NCBI GenBank assembly: GCA_030150665.1
Contig: JASLFJ010000029.1
Location: 1 to 63,061, forward strand
Reading direction: 5' to 3'
From: Enterococcaceae bacterium
GTDB taxonomy: Bacteria; Bacillota; Bacilli; Lactobacillales; Catellicoccaceae
Length of the DNA: 63,061 nucleotides
Of the stretch, positions 26,253 to 35,595 are shown piece after piece (the stretch's first letter is position 1; each line of letters opens with the position of its first letter). Under the pieces are notes generated by a model that made no database searches, was not told the origin of the DNA, and saw only the letters and a list, made by a program, of their open reading frames with translations. A program made the translations under genes and the position numbers.

Positions 26253-27716
26253 CTATAAAGACTCCTGACTTTTTCTTTCACCTGGAAAAAAGAGAGAAAA
26301 TGTAGTTCCTTCTCCTAATTGACTGTCTACAGAAATAGTACCTTGATGCAGTTTAACGAGTTGTTGCACAATCGCTAAACCTAGTCCAGATTCACCATAT
26401 TTTGTATTTTTTCGTGATGGATCGACTTTATAATAACGATCCCAAATATTTTTCATCTGCTCTTCTGTCATTCCAATTCCTGTATCCGAAATTTGAATAC
26501 ATGTGCCATACTGCACATCATCCCATGTCAAATAAAGATCAATCTTGCCTTGCTCTGTAAATTGGATCGCATTTTGAACAATATTTACAATAATTTGCAC
26601 AAAACGATCATAATCCGCATAAACTTGAACCGATTGTTCTTGATGAAGTGTTAATTGATTGCCCTCAGCCTCTGCTTTATTTTCTAATTGATGCACAATC
26701 ATACGCAGTGCATCTGTTGCATCAAACCAATACTTATGCATGGAAATTTGATGAGTTCTAATCTTTTCATAATCTAAATTCTCATTGACTAATCGAATAA
26801 GCCGCTTTGTCTCATCTTGCATCAATTGAATACATTTTTCTTGTTGATCTTCAGGTATCGCTTGATAAGCTAAGCCTTCTAAAAGTCCATTAATTGTTGT
26901 TAACGGCGTACGCATCTCATGGGCTGCATCAGCCATAAATTGCTTTCTTCTTTCTTCTTGTCGCTTAATTTCTAATTCATATTCTTTTAGCGATTGGGCC
27001 ATTTGATTAAAATCTGCAGCAAGCTCTCCTAACTCATCTCGCGTTTGACTGTCTACATAAACATCAAACTTTCCTGACGCAATTTCTTTTGTAGCACGGC
27101 GCATTTTATTAATTCTGCCCACTTGAAATCGTGCGAGTAAATAACTCAGGATTAACGAAACTAAAATCGCAAAAACAGCTGCTTTCATAAAATCTTTAAG
27201 CAACATTTCAATACTAGCATCAATATAACTTACAGGCTGTAATACAACTAATACCCCATCAAATTCACGATATGCAGGAGAAGTATAATCTGCTTTTGAG
27301 CGCATTAACGGATAAAATACGGTTGCAACAGACACCTCTTGATCTTCTTTTAAGTTAAACTTTTGTAAAATTTTAATCACTTTTCCTGAATGCAGTTGTT
27401 CCCAAAGATCTTTAGAAATTGAGAAATCGATTGCCACATCTTGTGGATATTTAATTTCATACTGAGCATCAATATATATAAAAGATACATCTTGTTGACT
27501 TAATACAGCTTGAGTAATCGGTAAAATGCGTTCTAATTCATGATCATTATTATAAATACTATTTTGTTCAATAGACTTTGCATAATTAATCATCTGATCA
27601 TAAGCAGTTTCTTGCAATGTTTGTTTAGTAAATTGCACAAAAGTTACACTCGCAAGAATAATCATCATCAGGATTACAGCACCAAAAGCAATCATTTGTT
27701 GCCATAAATATTTCAT
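26253..27716 (-). CDS. Membrane sensor histidine kinase
   Basis: A 487-residue kinase with two membrane helices (about 8-28 and 178-200) bounding an extracellular sensor domain. HAMP (about 200-252) is followed by HisKA with phospho-acceptor His in AAHEMRTPLTTINGL, and HATPase_c with N-box NIVQNAIQFT, G1 DTGIGMT and G2 GLGLAIV. It overlaps its response regulator by 4 bp (ATGA). The signal is unknown. Long extracellular loop kinases next to ccpA occur in other lactobacilli/enterococci, but I cannot name the pair. Confidence 0.93.
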   Translation of the reverse strand: MKYLWQQMIAFGAVILMMIILASVTFVQFTKQTLQETAYDQMINYAKSIEQNSIYNNDHELERILPITQAVLSQQDVSFIYIDAQYEIKYPQDVAIDFSISKDLWEQLHSGKVIKILQKFNLKEDQEVSVATVFYPLMRSKADYTSPAYREFDGVLVVLQPVSYIDASIEMLLKDFMKAAVFAILVSLILSYLLARFQVGRINKMRRATKEIASGKFDVYVDSQTRDELGELAADFNQMAQSLKEYELEIKRQEERRKQFMADAAHEMRTPLTTINGLLEGLAYQAIPEDQQEKCIQLMQDETKRLIRLVNENLDYEKIRTHQISMHKYWFDATDALRMIVHQLENKAEAEGNQLTLHQEQSVQVYADYDRFVQIIVNIVQNAIQFTEQGKIDLYLTWDDVQYGTCIQISDTGIGMTEEQMKNIWDRYYKVDPSRKNTKYGESGLGLAIVQQLVKLHQGTISVDSQLGEGTTFSLFFPGERKSQESL

Positions 27717-28426
27717 ACTTTAACTCCTGAATCATCAAATTTATACCCAACACCCCAGACCGTTTGAATCACTTCAGGACCGATATCATCAAGTTTTTGC
27801 CGTAATTTTTTAATATGAGCATCAACAGTTCGTTCATCTCCAAAATACTGATATTCCCAGACTAACTCTAATAATTTTTCTCGAGAAAAAACTTGTTTAG
27901 GATGACTGGCTAATACGTATAGTAAATCAAACTCTTTTGGTGTTAATCCTAAAATAGGTACTCCATTAAACGTAACTTCTCTTGTTGTCAAGTTCATATA
28001 AAAATACTTGGTTTTAATATCTTCTTGTTGATCTATATGATTTGCGGTCAGATCTTCTTGATGTGTACGGCGATATAGCGCCTTCATTCTAGCAATTAAT
28101 GTTAACGGACTAAAGGGTTTAGTCACATAATCATCTGCTCCCATCTCTAACCCGATCACTTGATCACTTTCTGAATCTCTTGCCGTTAACATAATAATAG
28201 GCACTTTACTCGATACTTTTCTAATTTCCCGACAAACCGAGACACCATCTAAGCCTGGAAGATTCAAATCTAAAGTAATCATATCCCAGTAATCTGGTTG
28301 TGCTAAAAAAGCATCTAATCCTTCTTTACCATCATCTTTAAATGTAGCTTCCCAGGATTCATTTAAAAAAAACATCTGCATCATTTCTGATACAGATTTA
28401 TTGTCTTCAATCATTAAAATACGCAT
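27713..28426 (-). CDS. OmpR-family response regulator
   Basis: A 237-residue regulator with receiver domain (DN acid pair at start, phospho-acceptor Asp in MITLDLNLPG, Lys in VTKPFSP) and a C-terminal winged-helix DNA-binding domain (LTPKEFDLLYVLASHP ... RTVDAHIKKLRQKL). The open frame extends to 28450, but ATG at 28426 has AAAGGAGG at 6-nt spacing and starts the family N-terminus MRILMIEDN. Transcribed with the kinase, 30 bp after ccpA. Confidence 0.94.
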   Translation of the reverse strand: MRILMIEDNKSVSEMMQMFFLNESWEATFKDDGKEGLDAFLAQPDYWDMITLDLNLPGLDGVSVCREIRKVSSKVPIIMLTARDSESDQVIGLEMGADDYVTKPFSPLTLIARMKALYRRTHQEDLTANHIDQQEDIKTKYFYMNLTTREVTFNGVPILGLTPKEFDLLYVLASHPKQVFSREKLLELVWEYQYFGDERTVDAHIKKLRQKLDDIGPEVIQTVWGVGYKFDDSGVKV

Positions 28427-28456
28427 GAAAATCCTCCTTTTATTATACAACTATGA

Positions 28457-29476
28457 TCAATCATGATTAAGGGGACGTGTACTTTCTTTTTCTGTCATAC
28501 TATAAGGTAAAATAACCGTGTGTTCCTCAATTTCTTCTTGATGCATTAATTTCGTTAAAAGACGCATTGAAACAGCACCAATATCATATAAGGGTTGTTT
28601 AATAGACGTTAATTGAGGTCTAGAAATTTGCGTTAATAATGTATGATTACTAGTAATAATTTGAACACGTTCAGGAACTAAGACACCTCTGTCAGTTAAG
28701 CCGTTTAATACACCAACTGCAATTAAATCATCAGACACATAAATACCATCAACACATTGATCTAACAAAGATTTAGATAATGCTTCACCTGCATGATAGG
28801 TTGGATCAACGGCATAAATTAACGTCTCATCATAAGGAATATGATATTCTTTTAGCGCTCGCTGATAACCTAAAAGACGATATATGCCATTAATAGGATC
28901 TGATAAAGGGCCTGAAACAAAGGCAATTTGCTTACTGCCTGTTTCTAAAAGACGTTTCACAGCATAATAGGTTGCTTCTTCATAATCAATATTAACCGAT
29001 GGAAACATACCTTCAGGGTCAACAGTTCCTGCTAAAACAACAGGAGTTCTCGTTCTTTTTAGCTCTTGTCTTATAGCATCACTTAAAACATAGCCCATAT
29101 AAATTAATCCATCAACTTGCTTTGATAGTAATGTATTTAATACTTTTAACTCCTTCATCTGATTTTCATCAGAATTTGCTAAAATAATATTATATTTATA
29201 CATCGTTGCCACATCGTCAATGCCTCTTGCTAAAGAGGCAAAAAAGATATTGCTAACATCTGGAATAATCACACCTACGGTTGTTGTGCGTTTACTTGCA
29301 AGTCCTCTTGCAACGGCATTTGGACGGTAATCTAGACGCTCGATAACTTCTAGAACTTTTTTTCTTGTTGCAGGTTTTACATTGGGATTTCCATTCACAA
29401 CACGTGATACCGTAGCCATTGATACATTTGCCTCACGTGCAACATCATAAATTGTCACTGTTTGTTTTTCCATCAT
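28457..29476 (-). CDS. ccpA: Catabolite control protein A
   Basis: LacI/GalR-family regulator of carbon catabolite control, 339 residues. The N-terminal HTH reads VTIYDVAREANVSMATVSRVVNGN, then the hinge YRPNAVARGLASK and a periplasmic-binding-protein fold. HTH sequence and divergence from pepQ are the hallmarks of CcpA in lactic acid bacteria. Activity needs HPr(Ser-P). Start is one of two tandem ATGs, AGGAG 9 nt before the first. A cre-like site in the intergenic region suggests autoregulation. Confidence 0.93.
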   Translation of the reverse strand: MMEKQTVTIYDVAREANVSMATVSRVVNGNPNVKPATRKKVLEVIERLDYRPNAVARGLASKRTTTVGVIIPDVSNIFFASLARGIDDVATMYKYNIILANSDENQMKELKVLNTLLSKQVDGLIYMGYVLSDAIRQELKRTRTPVVLAGTVDPEGMFPSVNIDYEEATYYAVKRLLETGSKQIAFVSGPLSDPINGIYRLLGYQRALKEYHIPYDETLIYAVDPTYHAGEALSKSLLDQCVDGIYVSDDLIAVGVLNGLTDRGVLVPERVQIITSNHTLLTQISRPQLTSIKQPLYDIGAVSMRLLTKLMHQEEIEEHTVILPYSMTEKESTRPLNHD

Positions 29477-29541
29477 TTATATTCTCTCCTTATGATCCTC
29501 GATCATCTTATTCTTTAAGGCTATCAAAAAAAAATTGACTT

Positions 29542-29555
29542 TGCAACCGTTTTAA
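29542..29555. promoter_or_regulatory. cre-like operator between ccpA and pepQ
   Basis: TGCAACCGTTTTAA fits the catabolite-responsive element pattern TGnAAnCGnTnnCA except for A in place of the penultimate C. It lies in the divergent ccpA/pepQ promoter region, where such sites are common in lactic acid bacteria. Confidence 0.55.
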
Positions 29556-29593
29556 AAAAACAACTTATCTCTTATAATATATTTAAAATATGA

Positions 29594-29599
29594 TACAAT
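29594..29599 (+). promoter_or_regulatory. Probable -10 of the pepQ promoter
   Basis: TGATACAAT is an extended -10, 36 bases before the pepQ ATG. A second TATAAT lies at 29573-29578. No strong -35 is seen for either. Confidence 0.45.
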
Positions 29600-29634
29600 A
29601 ATCATAATCTAAAAAGAAAGAAGGCATAAGACCT

Positions 29635-30741
29635 ATGTTAACCTCTATTTATCAGTGGATGGAAGATACACAGACGGATCTGATATATCTAGAACATCCA
29701 GAAACAATTGCTTATTTAACAGGCATTCACTGCCAACCCCATGAACGTTTTTTTGCACTTTTTATTCCAAAACAAGGCACCCCGGTTCTTGCACTGCCTG
29801 CTCTTGATTTAGGAGAAGCAAAACAACAAAATTGGAAAGGAATTTTAGTACCTTATCAAGATCATGAAAATCCATGGGATGAGATTCATCAACATCTCCT
29901 CATCAAAAAACAAACACCGATCCAGATAGCTATTGAAAAAAACCTTTTATCAGTAGCAAGTTATGATCACATACAACAACATTTTCATATCAAAACAACA
30001 CAAGATATTACACCATTTATCGAACACATCAAAGTCATCAAACACCCTGAAGAAATCAAATGGATGAAAGAAGCCGGACAATGGGCTGATTTAGCGATTG
30101 AAATAGGGTGTGCTACACTTAAAGAAGGTATTTCAGAACAAGAAGTGGTCGCAGAAATTGAGTATCAGCTAAAAAAACGTGGTATAAAATCAATGAGCTT
30201 TTCTACTATGGTTTTATTTGGTGATCATGCAGCAAATCCTCATGGTAAACCAGGTTCTAGAACATTAAAAAAAGGAGAGCTTGTTCTTTTTGATCTCGGT
30301 GTTATTTGGCATGGCTATTGTAGTGATATTACACGTACTGTTGCCTTTGATCCACCCTCTGAGCATCAACAACAGATTTATCATATTGTTCAAAAAGCAC
30401 AACAAGCTGCACAAGATGCTGTCAGACCCGGCATTAAAGCTTGTGAATTAGATAAAATTGCCAGAGATATCATTACTGAAGCAGGATACGGAGCATACTT
30501 TACCCACCGTTTAGGACATGGCATTGGTACAAGTGTTCATGAGTATCCTTCAATTAATGCTACCAATGAACTGATCTTAAAACCAGGGATGTGTTTTTCC
30601 ATTGAACCTGGCATCTATATTCCAGATGATGTCGGTGTACGTATTGAAGATTGCGTCGTCGTAACAGAGACAGGGTGCATCCCGTTTACAACAACATCTA
30701 AACAATTACACACCTACACAAATGATACAACAACGATATAA
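29635..30741 (+). CDS. pepQ: Xaa-Pro dipeptidase
   Basis: A 368-residue M24B metallopeptidase hydrolysing X-Pro dipeptides in the cytoplasm, part of peptide use in lactic acid bacteria. The N-terminal creatinase-like domain (1-130) is followed by the pita-bread domain with metal ligands in FDLGVIWHGYCSDITRT, LGHGIGTSVHE and SIEPGIY, plus a final Glu in RIEDCVVVTE. Divergent from ccpA. Ends in a bidirectional terminator. Confidence 0.94.
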   Translation: MLTSIYQWMEDTQTDLIYLEHPETIAYLTGIHCQPHERFFALFIPKQGTPVLALPALDLGEAKQQNWKGILVPYQDHENPWDEIHQHLLIKKQTPIQIAIEKNLLSVASYDHIQQHFHIKTTQDITPFIEHIKVIKHPEEIKWMKEAGQWADLAIEIGCATLKEGISEQEVVAEIEYQLKKRGIKSMSFSTMVLFGDHAANPHGKPGSRTLKKGELVLFDLGVIWHGYCSDITRTVAFDPPSEHQQQIYHIVQKAQQAAQDAVRPGIKACELDKIARDIITEAGYGAYFTHRLGHGIGTSVHEYPSINATNELILKPGMCFSIEPGIYIPDDVGVRIEDCVVVTETGCIPFTTTSKQLHTYTNDTTTI

Positions 30742-30773
30742 AAAAGGTTAAGCACTCATGCTTAACCTTTTTT
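30740..30773. terminator. Bidirectional terminator between pepQ and the glucosaminidase gene
   Basis: AAAAAAGGTTAAGCA-CTCA-TGCTTAACCTTTTTT, a perfect 15-bp stem with A- and T-runs on both sides. Confidence 0.9.
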
Positions 30774-30780
30774 ATCATAT

Positions 30781-32502
30781 TTAAGGTTTTAATCGTAACC
30801 ATTGATTTGTTGCTAAAATCGTGTCATCTAATTTATTCCAGGCTTTAAGTTTAGAAACAGGAACTTTTGTTTTTTTAGAAATACTTTCTAACGTATCGCC
30901 TTCTTGAACTTTATAATAAGGAACATTGCCTTTTTGCATTGCTTTAGCTGAATACACTTTATCTTTTTTATATTTTTGATTCATCTGAACACGACGCATA
31001 TTTTTAGAAACATTTTTCCCAACACTTTGCACTTGATCTAATGCTTGTTGTTGAGTTTGTTCTAATTGTTTTTCTTGTTCTGTAAGCGCTGCTAGTGTCT
31101 CATAGGCATTTTCCTCTTGAGCTGCTGTATCTGCTTGTACTTCATTCACTTCAGGAGCTTCTTGTGGCTGCTCGCCTTCTGGAACTGCTTCTGCTGCTTG
31201 TTCTTCTTCTGTTCCTTCTTGTGACGTTTCGGTTTGCGTTATTTGATTTAATAAAACGTCTCTGCGAGATTTATTATGTTCTGAAAGTTTTGCTTCTTTT
31301 TCAGCAATCACTTCTTGAATAGACACCGGTTGTTCTTCAAACCCAACAATAAGTGTTTGCCCTTCATGTAGTACATGCGTATCTAAATGGTTCCAAACAA
31401 TTAAATCAGGAATACTTACTTCATTTACTTTTGCAATATCCCATAAAGTATCTTTAGCTTCAATCGTATAAAGCTTAGGTCGTTTGACTAAAACCGTATC
31501 ACTATCTGTTGGCGCTTGATCAAATCGTGTTAATTGATACGCCTCAATCAGTCCATTAAGTTTTAAATAATACTGAGTATCTGTCGCATAACGGCCTGTT
31601 AAAAAGCGTGTTGCATCTTCATAAGAAGTCGTTTGACTTTTCCAAGCTCCTTTATAAAATGCATTCGATCCATCAGTGCCACCTTTTAATAATTTAGCAT
31701 AATCTTCTAATGATTCTTTATAAGATGGGTACTTTCTAAAATAAGCTTGGATCCCATACATATTACCGCTACCATCATCTTCTAATGTCGCAAATTGAAC
31801 ATGTGCTCCCTCATAACTTCCTTTAATACCAAACAAATTATAGTTAGGTGCAGAAGCTAATTTACTATTTCCAGATGCACTTTCTAAAATCGCTTGTGCA
31901 ATCATTACTGAAGCGTAAAGATCATTATCCCAAGCCACTTTTTGTGCATCTTTACCAATTTTTTCAATAAATTCCTCTGTAGTTTGATTTTTAGTATAAT
32001 AAATCGGCTCAGCAGGTACCGTATCCACAATCGTTGGTGGAATAATCGGTGCACCTACTAAATTAGGAGGAATAATAGGTGTCTCTGAAACAGGAGGAGC
32101 AGCGGGTATATTGGGCACGTTCGGTTGTGCTGGGGGTGTTTCTACTGCTAATGGTGGTGGTGAAGTGACCTCATTTTCATGATTGTCTTCTACGGCTTGT
32201 CCAGGTTGATCAGAAGATTCTAAAGTATCATTTTCTAAGTCAATGCCTTCTTTTTTATGCTGATCAACAACAGGTAACGTACTTGTCCATTCATCTGTCG
32301 TTGTTTTTTGTTCTTTTGTTACAACATCATCCGTATCAGATTTTTTTTGCGAAGCTAAATCAGCAGCTAAAACAGGTTGTGCTACAGCAGGTGTCAATAA
32401 TCCGGTAATAAGCCCTAAACTTAAACTACGGTTAATCCAAAGTGGGTTAGGCTTATGATGTTGTTGATGATTTTTCTTTGGATGTTTATACATAGTACTC
32501 AC
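30781..32502 (-). CDS. Secreted N-acetylglucosaminidase autolysin with LysM repeats
   Basis: A 573-residue exported wall hydrolase. A signal peptide ends near PVLA/AD. An acidic, then Pro-rich spacer (about 50-165) is followed by a GH73 glucosaminidase domain (about 168-320; SVMIAQAILESASGNSKLA with catalytic Glu, NLFGIKGSYEG). A LysM (about 345-390, YTIEAKDTLWDIAK) follows, then a Glu/Gln-rich linker and a C-terminal LysM (about 528-573, YYKVQEGDTLESISKK). It resembles enterococcal AtlA-type autolysins that cut between GlcNAc and MurNAc. It lies 30 bp after the DivIVA-like gene and is probably co-transcribed with it. Confidence 0.9.
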   Translation of the reverse strand: MSTMYKHPKKNHQQHHKPNPLWINRSLSLGLITGLLTPAVAQPVLAADLASQKKSDTDDVVTKEQKTTTDEWTSTLPVVDQHKKEGIDLENDTLESSDQPGQAVEDNHENEVTSPPPLAVETPPAQPNVPNIPAAPPVSETPIIPPNLVGAPIIPPTIVDTVPAEPIYYTKNQTTEEFIEKIGKDAQKVAWDNDLYASVMIAQAILESASGNSKLASAPNYNLFGIKGSYEGAHVQFATLEDDGSGNMYGIQAYFRKYPSYKESLEDYAKLLKGGTDGSNAFYKGAWKSQTTSYEDATRFLTGRYATDTQYYLKLNGLIEAYQLTRFDQAPTDSDTVLVKRPKLYTIEAKDTLWDIAKVNEVSIPDLIVWNHLDTHVLHEGQTLIVGFEEQPVSIQEVIAEKEAKLSEHNKSRRDVLLNQITQTETSQEGTEEEQAAEAVPEGEQPQEAPEVNEVQADTAAQEENAYETLAALTEQEKQLEQTQQQALDQVQSVGKNVSKNMRRVQMNQKYKKDKVYSAKAMQKGNVPYYKVQEGDTLESISKKTKVPVSKLKAWNKLDDTILATNQWLRLKP

Positions 32503-32532
32503 CTCATCCTTCCATTCATATCTATATTCCGA

Positions 32533-33012
32533 TTAATTTTGTAATTCTGTATCTTGAGTTAGCTGCTCTAAATTAGATAACATTTCACCAAATAAACGGT
32601 CAGATTCTTTTTGAGTCTCTTGTACTTGACGATAATAAATACGTGCTTCACGCATGACCATATCTAATTCTAACTCTGTTTTTGCAAGCATTGCTCGTGC
32701 TTCTTGCACTTCAAATTTCGCACTTTCTGTCATCTCTTGTGCTTTACGCTGTGCTTCTAACATAACTTCTGCAATCATTTCTTTAGAAATTGCATTTGCT
32801 TCTTCTTGAGCTTTTAACCTTGCTTCTAACTCAGTCACTGATGCTTTTAATGCTTCATTTTCTTGAGTTACTGTTTGCATATTACCTTCAGCATCTGCTA
32901 ACATATCTATTTTAGCTAAAGCTTCTGTTAACTTTTGTTCTGTAGATAATAATTTATTTTCAAGCTCTTTATTTTTAATTGTTAATTCCTGAATACGTTC
33001 TTGTTCTGACAT
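32533..33012 (-). CDS. Coiled-coil protein resembling the DivIVA C-terminal region
   Basis: A 159-residue, almost wholly coiled-coil protein. The segment MIAEVMLEAQRKAQEMTESAKFEVQEARA (about 79-107) resembles the Ala/Glu heptads of DivIVA/GpsB-type division proteins. The N-terminal membrane-binding domain of true DivIVA (with its FxxxxRGY-type motif) is absent. No signal or membrane helix. It lies directly upstream of a wall hydrolase gene and shares its consensus promoter, suggesting a role in placing or timing wall cleavage. That role is inference from context. Confidence 0.7.
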   Translation of the reverse strand: MSEQERIQELTIKNKELENKLLSTEQKLTEALAKIDMLADAEGNMQTVTQENEALKASVTELEARLKAQEEANAISKEMIAEVMLEAQRKAQEMTESAKFEVQEARAMLAKTELELDMVMREARIYYRQVQETQKESDRLFGEMLSNLEQLTQDTELQN

Positions 33013-33090
33013 TCTAGGGTAAGCCTCCTTAAGTAACTATATTAATAAAATATATAACAAAAAATTAAAACTACATAGTATCTCTATAAT

Positions 33091-33119
33091 AGTATACGTA
33101 AATTATACATACTTGTAAA
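33091..33119 (-). promoter_or_regulatory. Promoter of the DivIVA-like/autolysin operon
   Basis: Minus strand TTTACA (33114-33119), 17-nt spacer, TATACT (33091-33096); 79 bases upstream of the ATG at 33012. Confidence 0.7.
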
Positions 33120-33174
33120 GATTTCATCTATTTTTATGATGAAAATCCCTAATATTTTTTATAAAATAACATGT

Positions 33175-33180
33175 TATAAT
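33175..33180 (+). promoter_or_regulatory. Extended -10 of the MntE-like exporter gene
   Basis: TGTTATAAT (extended consensus -10), 30 bases before the ATG at 33210; no clear -35. Confidence 0.55.
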
Positions 33181-33209
33181 AAACACCATAAACAAAAGGA
33201 GTGAGCACA

Positions 33210-34100
33210 ATGATGGAAGAGCGTTATCAAGAATTAAAATCTGCTGAAAAAGGAGCTATTGTCAGTATTTTTTCTTATATATTTTTATCCACTGTAAAAA
33301 TTATTATCGGAAAATATACCCATTCTGATGCACTGATTGCTGATGGGTGGAATAACTTTACTGATATTTTAGCTTCTTTTGCGATTTTTATAGGCTTAAG
33401 ACTGGCAAGGCGTCCACCTGATGATGATCATAAATACGGACACTGGAAAATAGAAACCGTCTCCAGCATGATTACCTCTTTTATCATGTTAGCGATTGGT
33501 CTTGAAGTTTTAACATCATCCATAAAGACCTTTTTTGTGCCACAAAAACAAACTCCTGAACCTTTAGCGGCTGTGATTTCTTTAGCTTCTGCGTTACTGA
33601 TGATGCTTGTGTATATGTATAATAAATCCTTAGCGAAAAAGGTAAAAAGCGGGGCATTAATGGCTGCTGCTAAAGATAATATTAGTGATGCTTGGGTCAG
33701 TATTGGTGCAGCATTAGCTATTTTTACAGCTCAATTTCAAATGCCTTGGCTGGATACGCTCGCTGCTATGATCATCAGTGCCATTATTTTAAAAACGGCC
33801 ATTGAAATTTTTTTAGAAAGTGCTTTTTCTTTATCTGATGGTTTTCCAGAAGAACAACTCCATATTTATCAAGAAGCCGTCTCTAAAATTCCTGGAGTCT
33901 GTGGTGTAGGTGCTATTAGAGGAAGAACTTATGGGGCGAATATCTTTTTAGATATTGTCCTTTATATGGATCCTAAACTGACCGTACAACAAAGTCATGA
34001 TATTACTGAACAAGTTGAATTTTTACTAAAGAAAGAGTATGATGTTTTTGATATTGATATTCATGTTGAACCATTTTCCTCAACTGCAGAAAGGATGTGA
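33210..34100 (+). CDS. mntE: Cation diffusion facilitator, MntE-like manganese exporter
   Basis: A 296-residue CDF transporter with six membrane helices and a cytoplasmic C-terminal domain. The transport-site motifs are Asp-type on both sides, DGWNNFTDI in TM2 and DNISDAWVS in TM5. HKYGHWKIE in the first loop and RGRTYGANIFLDI with FDIDIHVEP in the C-terminal domain closely resemble pneumococcal MntE, a Mn2+ exporter. Metal choice is inferred from that resemblance; iron or zinc remains possible. The frame is open to GTG 33201, but AGGAG overlaps it. ATG at 33210 (8-nt spacing) is preferred. Confidence 0.85.
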   Translation: MMEERYQELKSAEKGAIVSIFSYIFLSTVKIIIGKYTHSDALIADGWNNFTDILASFAIFIGLRLARRPPDDDHKYGHWKIETVSSMITSFIMLAIGLEVLTSSIKTFFVPQKQTPEPLAAVISLASALLMMLVYMYNKSLAKKVKSGALMAAAKDNISDAWVSIGAALAIFTAQFQMPWLDTLAAMIISAIILKTAIEIFLESAFSLSDGFPEEQLHIYQEAVSKIPGVCGVGAIRGRTYGANIFLDIVLYMDPKLTVQQSHDITEQVEFLLKKEYDVFDIDIHVEPFSSTAERM

Positions 34101-34121
34101 CGTTCCTTTAGGAACACAATT

Positions 34122-34835
34122 ATGTCAGTAAAAAAACGTGCCGGCTACCAAGCAGCAAGTTATGTAACCGATGGAATGATTGTAGGTCTAGGTACAGGAT
34201 CTACAGCTTATTTTATGATTGAAGCACTTGGAAAACGCGTCAAAGAAGAAGGACTTTCTATAATTGGTGTCCCGACTTCTAAAGCTTCTGAACAACAAGC
34301 ACGTCAATTAGGAATTCCCATTAAAACGATTGATGAAGTCCCTTATGTTGATCTAACGATTGATGGAGCTGATGAAATCGGACCCAACTGGATCGGTATT
34401 AAAGGCGGTGGGGGTGCTTTATTATTTGAAAAAATTGTTGCTAACTATTCAAAACAAGTATTATGGATTGTAGATCCTTCAAAAATTGTCCCACACTTAG
34501 GCGCCTTCCCACTACCGGTTGAAGTTATTCCTTATGGTAGTGAGCAATTAATGCATCTGTTTCAATCAGAGGGATTATCCCCAAAACTTCGCTTAAAAGA
34601 AGATCACACTCCTTTTATCACCGATGGCGGACATTTTATTATTGATCTTCACCTCAGTCATATCAAACATCCAAGACCATTAGCTCAGTGGCTTACTGAG
34701 CAAGTAGGAGTTGTAGAACACGGTTTATTCATTGATATGATGTCTGAAGTCCTTGTCGGTACCCAAGAAGACGTACTTTATGCGAAAAAATCAGAAGATC
34801 ATGAAAAATTATTACAATCTCTTACGTTATTTTAA
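34122..34835 (+). CDS. rpiA: Ribose-5-phosphate isomerase A
   Basis: Interconverts ribose 5-phosphate and ribulose 5-phosphate in the pentose phosphate pathway. The 237-residue protein has VGLGTGSTAYFMIE, the catalytic DLTIDGADEIGPN (Asp pair) and KGGGGALLFEKIVA. It starts 21 bp after the exporter gene with a modest AGGA site and is probably co-transcribed with it. Confidence 0.96.
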   Translation: MSVKKRAGYQAASYVTDGMIVGLGTGSTAYFMIEALGKRVKEEGLSIIGVPTSKASEQQARQLGIPIKTIDEVPYVDLTIDGADEIGPNWIGIKGGGGALLFEKIVANYSKQVLWIVDPSKIVPHLGAFPLPVEVIPYGSEQLMHLFQSEGLSPKLRLKEDHTPFITDGGHFIIDLHLSHIKHPRPLAQWLTEQVGVVEHGLFIDMMSEVLVGTQEDVLYAKKSEDHEKLLQSLTLF

Positions 34836-34851
34836 AAAAACAGTGTACAAT
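34822..34851 (+). promoter_or_regulatory. Probable gpmA promoter
   Basis: TTACGT (34822-34827), 18-nt spacer, TACAAT (34846-34851). It overlaps the end of rpiA and sits 53 bases before gpmA. Confidence 0.45.
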
Positions 34852-34903
34852 AGAATATAGGAACGTCTGTTCCAAAATAACTCTATAGAAAGAAGGAACG
34901 TAT

Positions 34904-35590
34904 ATGTTAACGCTTGTGTTTGTCCGTCACGGACTTAGTGAATGGAATGCAAAAAACTTATTTACAGGTTGGGTAGATGTTGATCTCAGCGAAGCAGGTA
35001 TTGAAGAAGCAAAAGAAGCTGGACGTAAAATTAAAGAAGCTAATATTCAATTTGATGTTGCTTACACTTCTGTGTTAAAACGTGCAATTAAAACCTGTAA
35101 CTATATTTTAGAAGAATCTGATCAATTGTGGATTCCACAAATTAAATCATGGCGTTTAAATGAGCGTCACTACGGAGCACTTCAAGGACTCAATAAACAA
35201 GAAACTGCAGAAAAATATGGTCCTGATCAAGTACAACTATGGCGCAGATCTTATGATACACTACCTCCACTATTAGATGCTGAAGATGAAGGTTCAGCAC
35301 ATCATGATCGCAGATATCAACATCTAGATCAACGCGTTATTCCTGGTGGAGAAAACTTAAAAGTAACCTTAGAGCGTGCGATTCCTTTTTGGGAAGATCA
35401 TATTGCCCCAGCACTACTTGATCAAAAAACAGTGCTTGTTGCAGCCCATGGAAACTCACTGCGTGCACTTGTAAAACATATTGAACATATTTCTGATGAA
35501 GCCATTATGGATGTTGAAATTCCAACAGGTCAACCACTTGTTTATCAACTCAATGATGACTTATCCGTACATAATAAATTTTATCTATAA
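34904..35590 (+). CDS. gpmA: 2,3-bisphosphoglycerate-dependent phosphoglycerate mutase
   Basis: Glycolytic interconversion of 3- and 2-phosphoglycerate. The 228-residue protein has VFVRHGLSEWNAKNLFTGW (phospho-His), RLNERHYGALQG and the second His in VLVAAHGNSLRALVKH, all typical of dPGM. GAAGG lies upstream of ATG. High codon bias fits a glycolytic gene. Ends in a bidirectional terminator. Confidence 0.97.
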   Translation: MLTLVFVRHGLSEWNAKNLFTGWVDVDLSEAGIEEAKEAGRKIKEANIQFDVAYTSVLKRAIKTCNYILEESDQLWIPQIKSWRLNERHYGALQGLNKQETAEKYGPDQVQLWRRSYDTLPPLLDAEDEGSAHHDRRYQHLDQRVIPGGENLKVTLERAIPFWEDHIAPALLDQKTVLVAAHGNSLRALVKHIEHISDEAIMDVEIPTGQPLVYQLNDDLSVHNKFYL

Positions 35591-35595
35591 ATAAC

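Noticed and set aside
28442..28447. TATAAT on the minus strand just before the response regulator gene
   Set aside because: It lies so close to the ribosome binding site that the transcript would begin inside it; no -35. The gene is more likely transcribed from ccpA.
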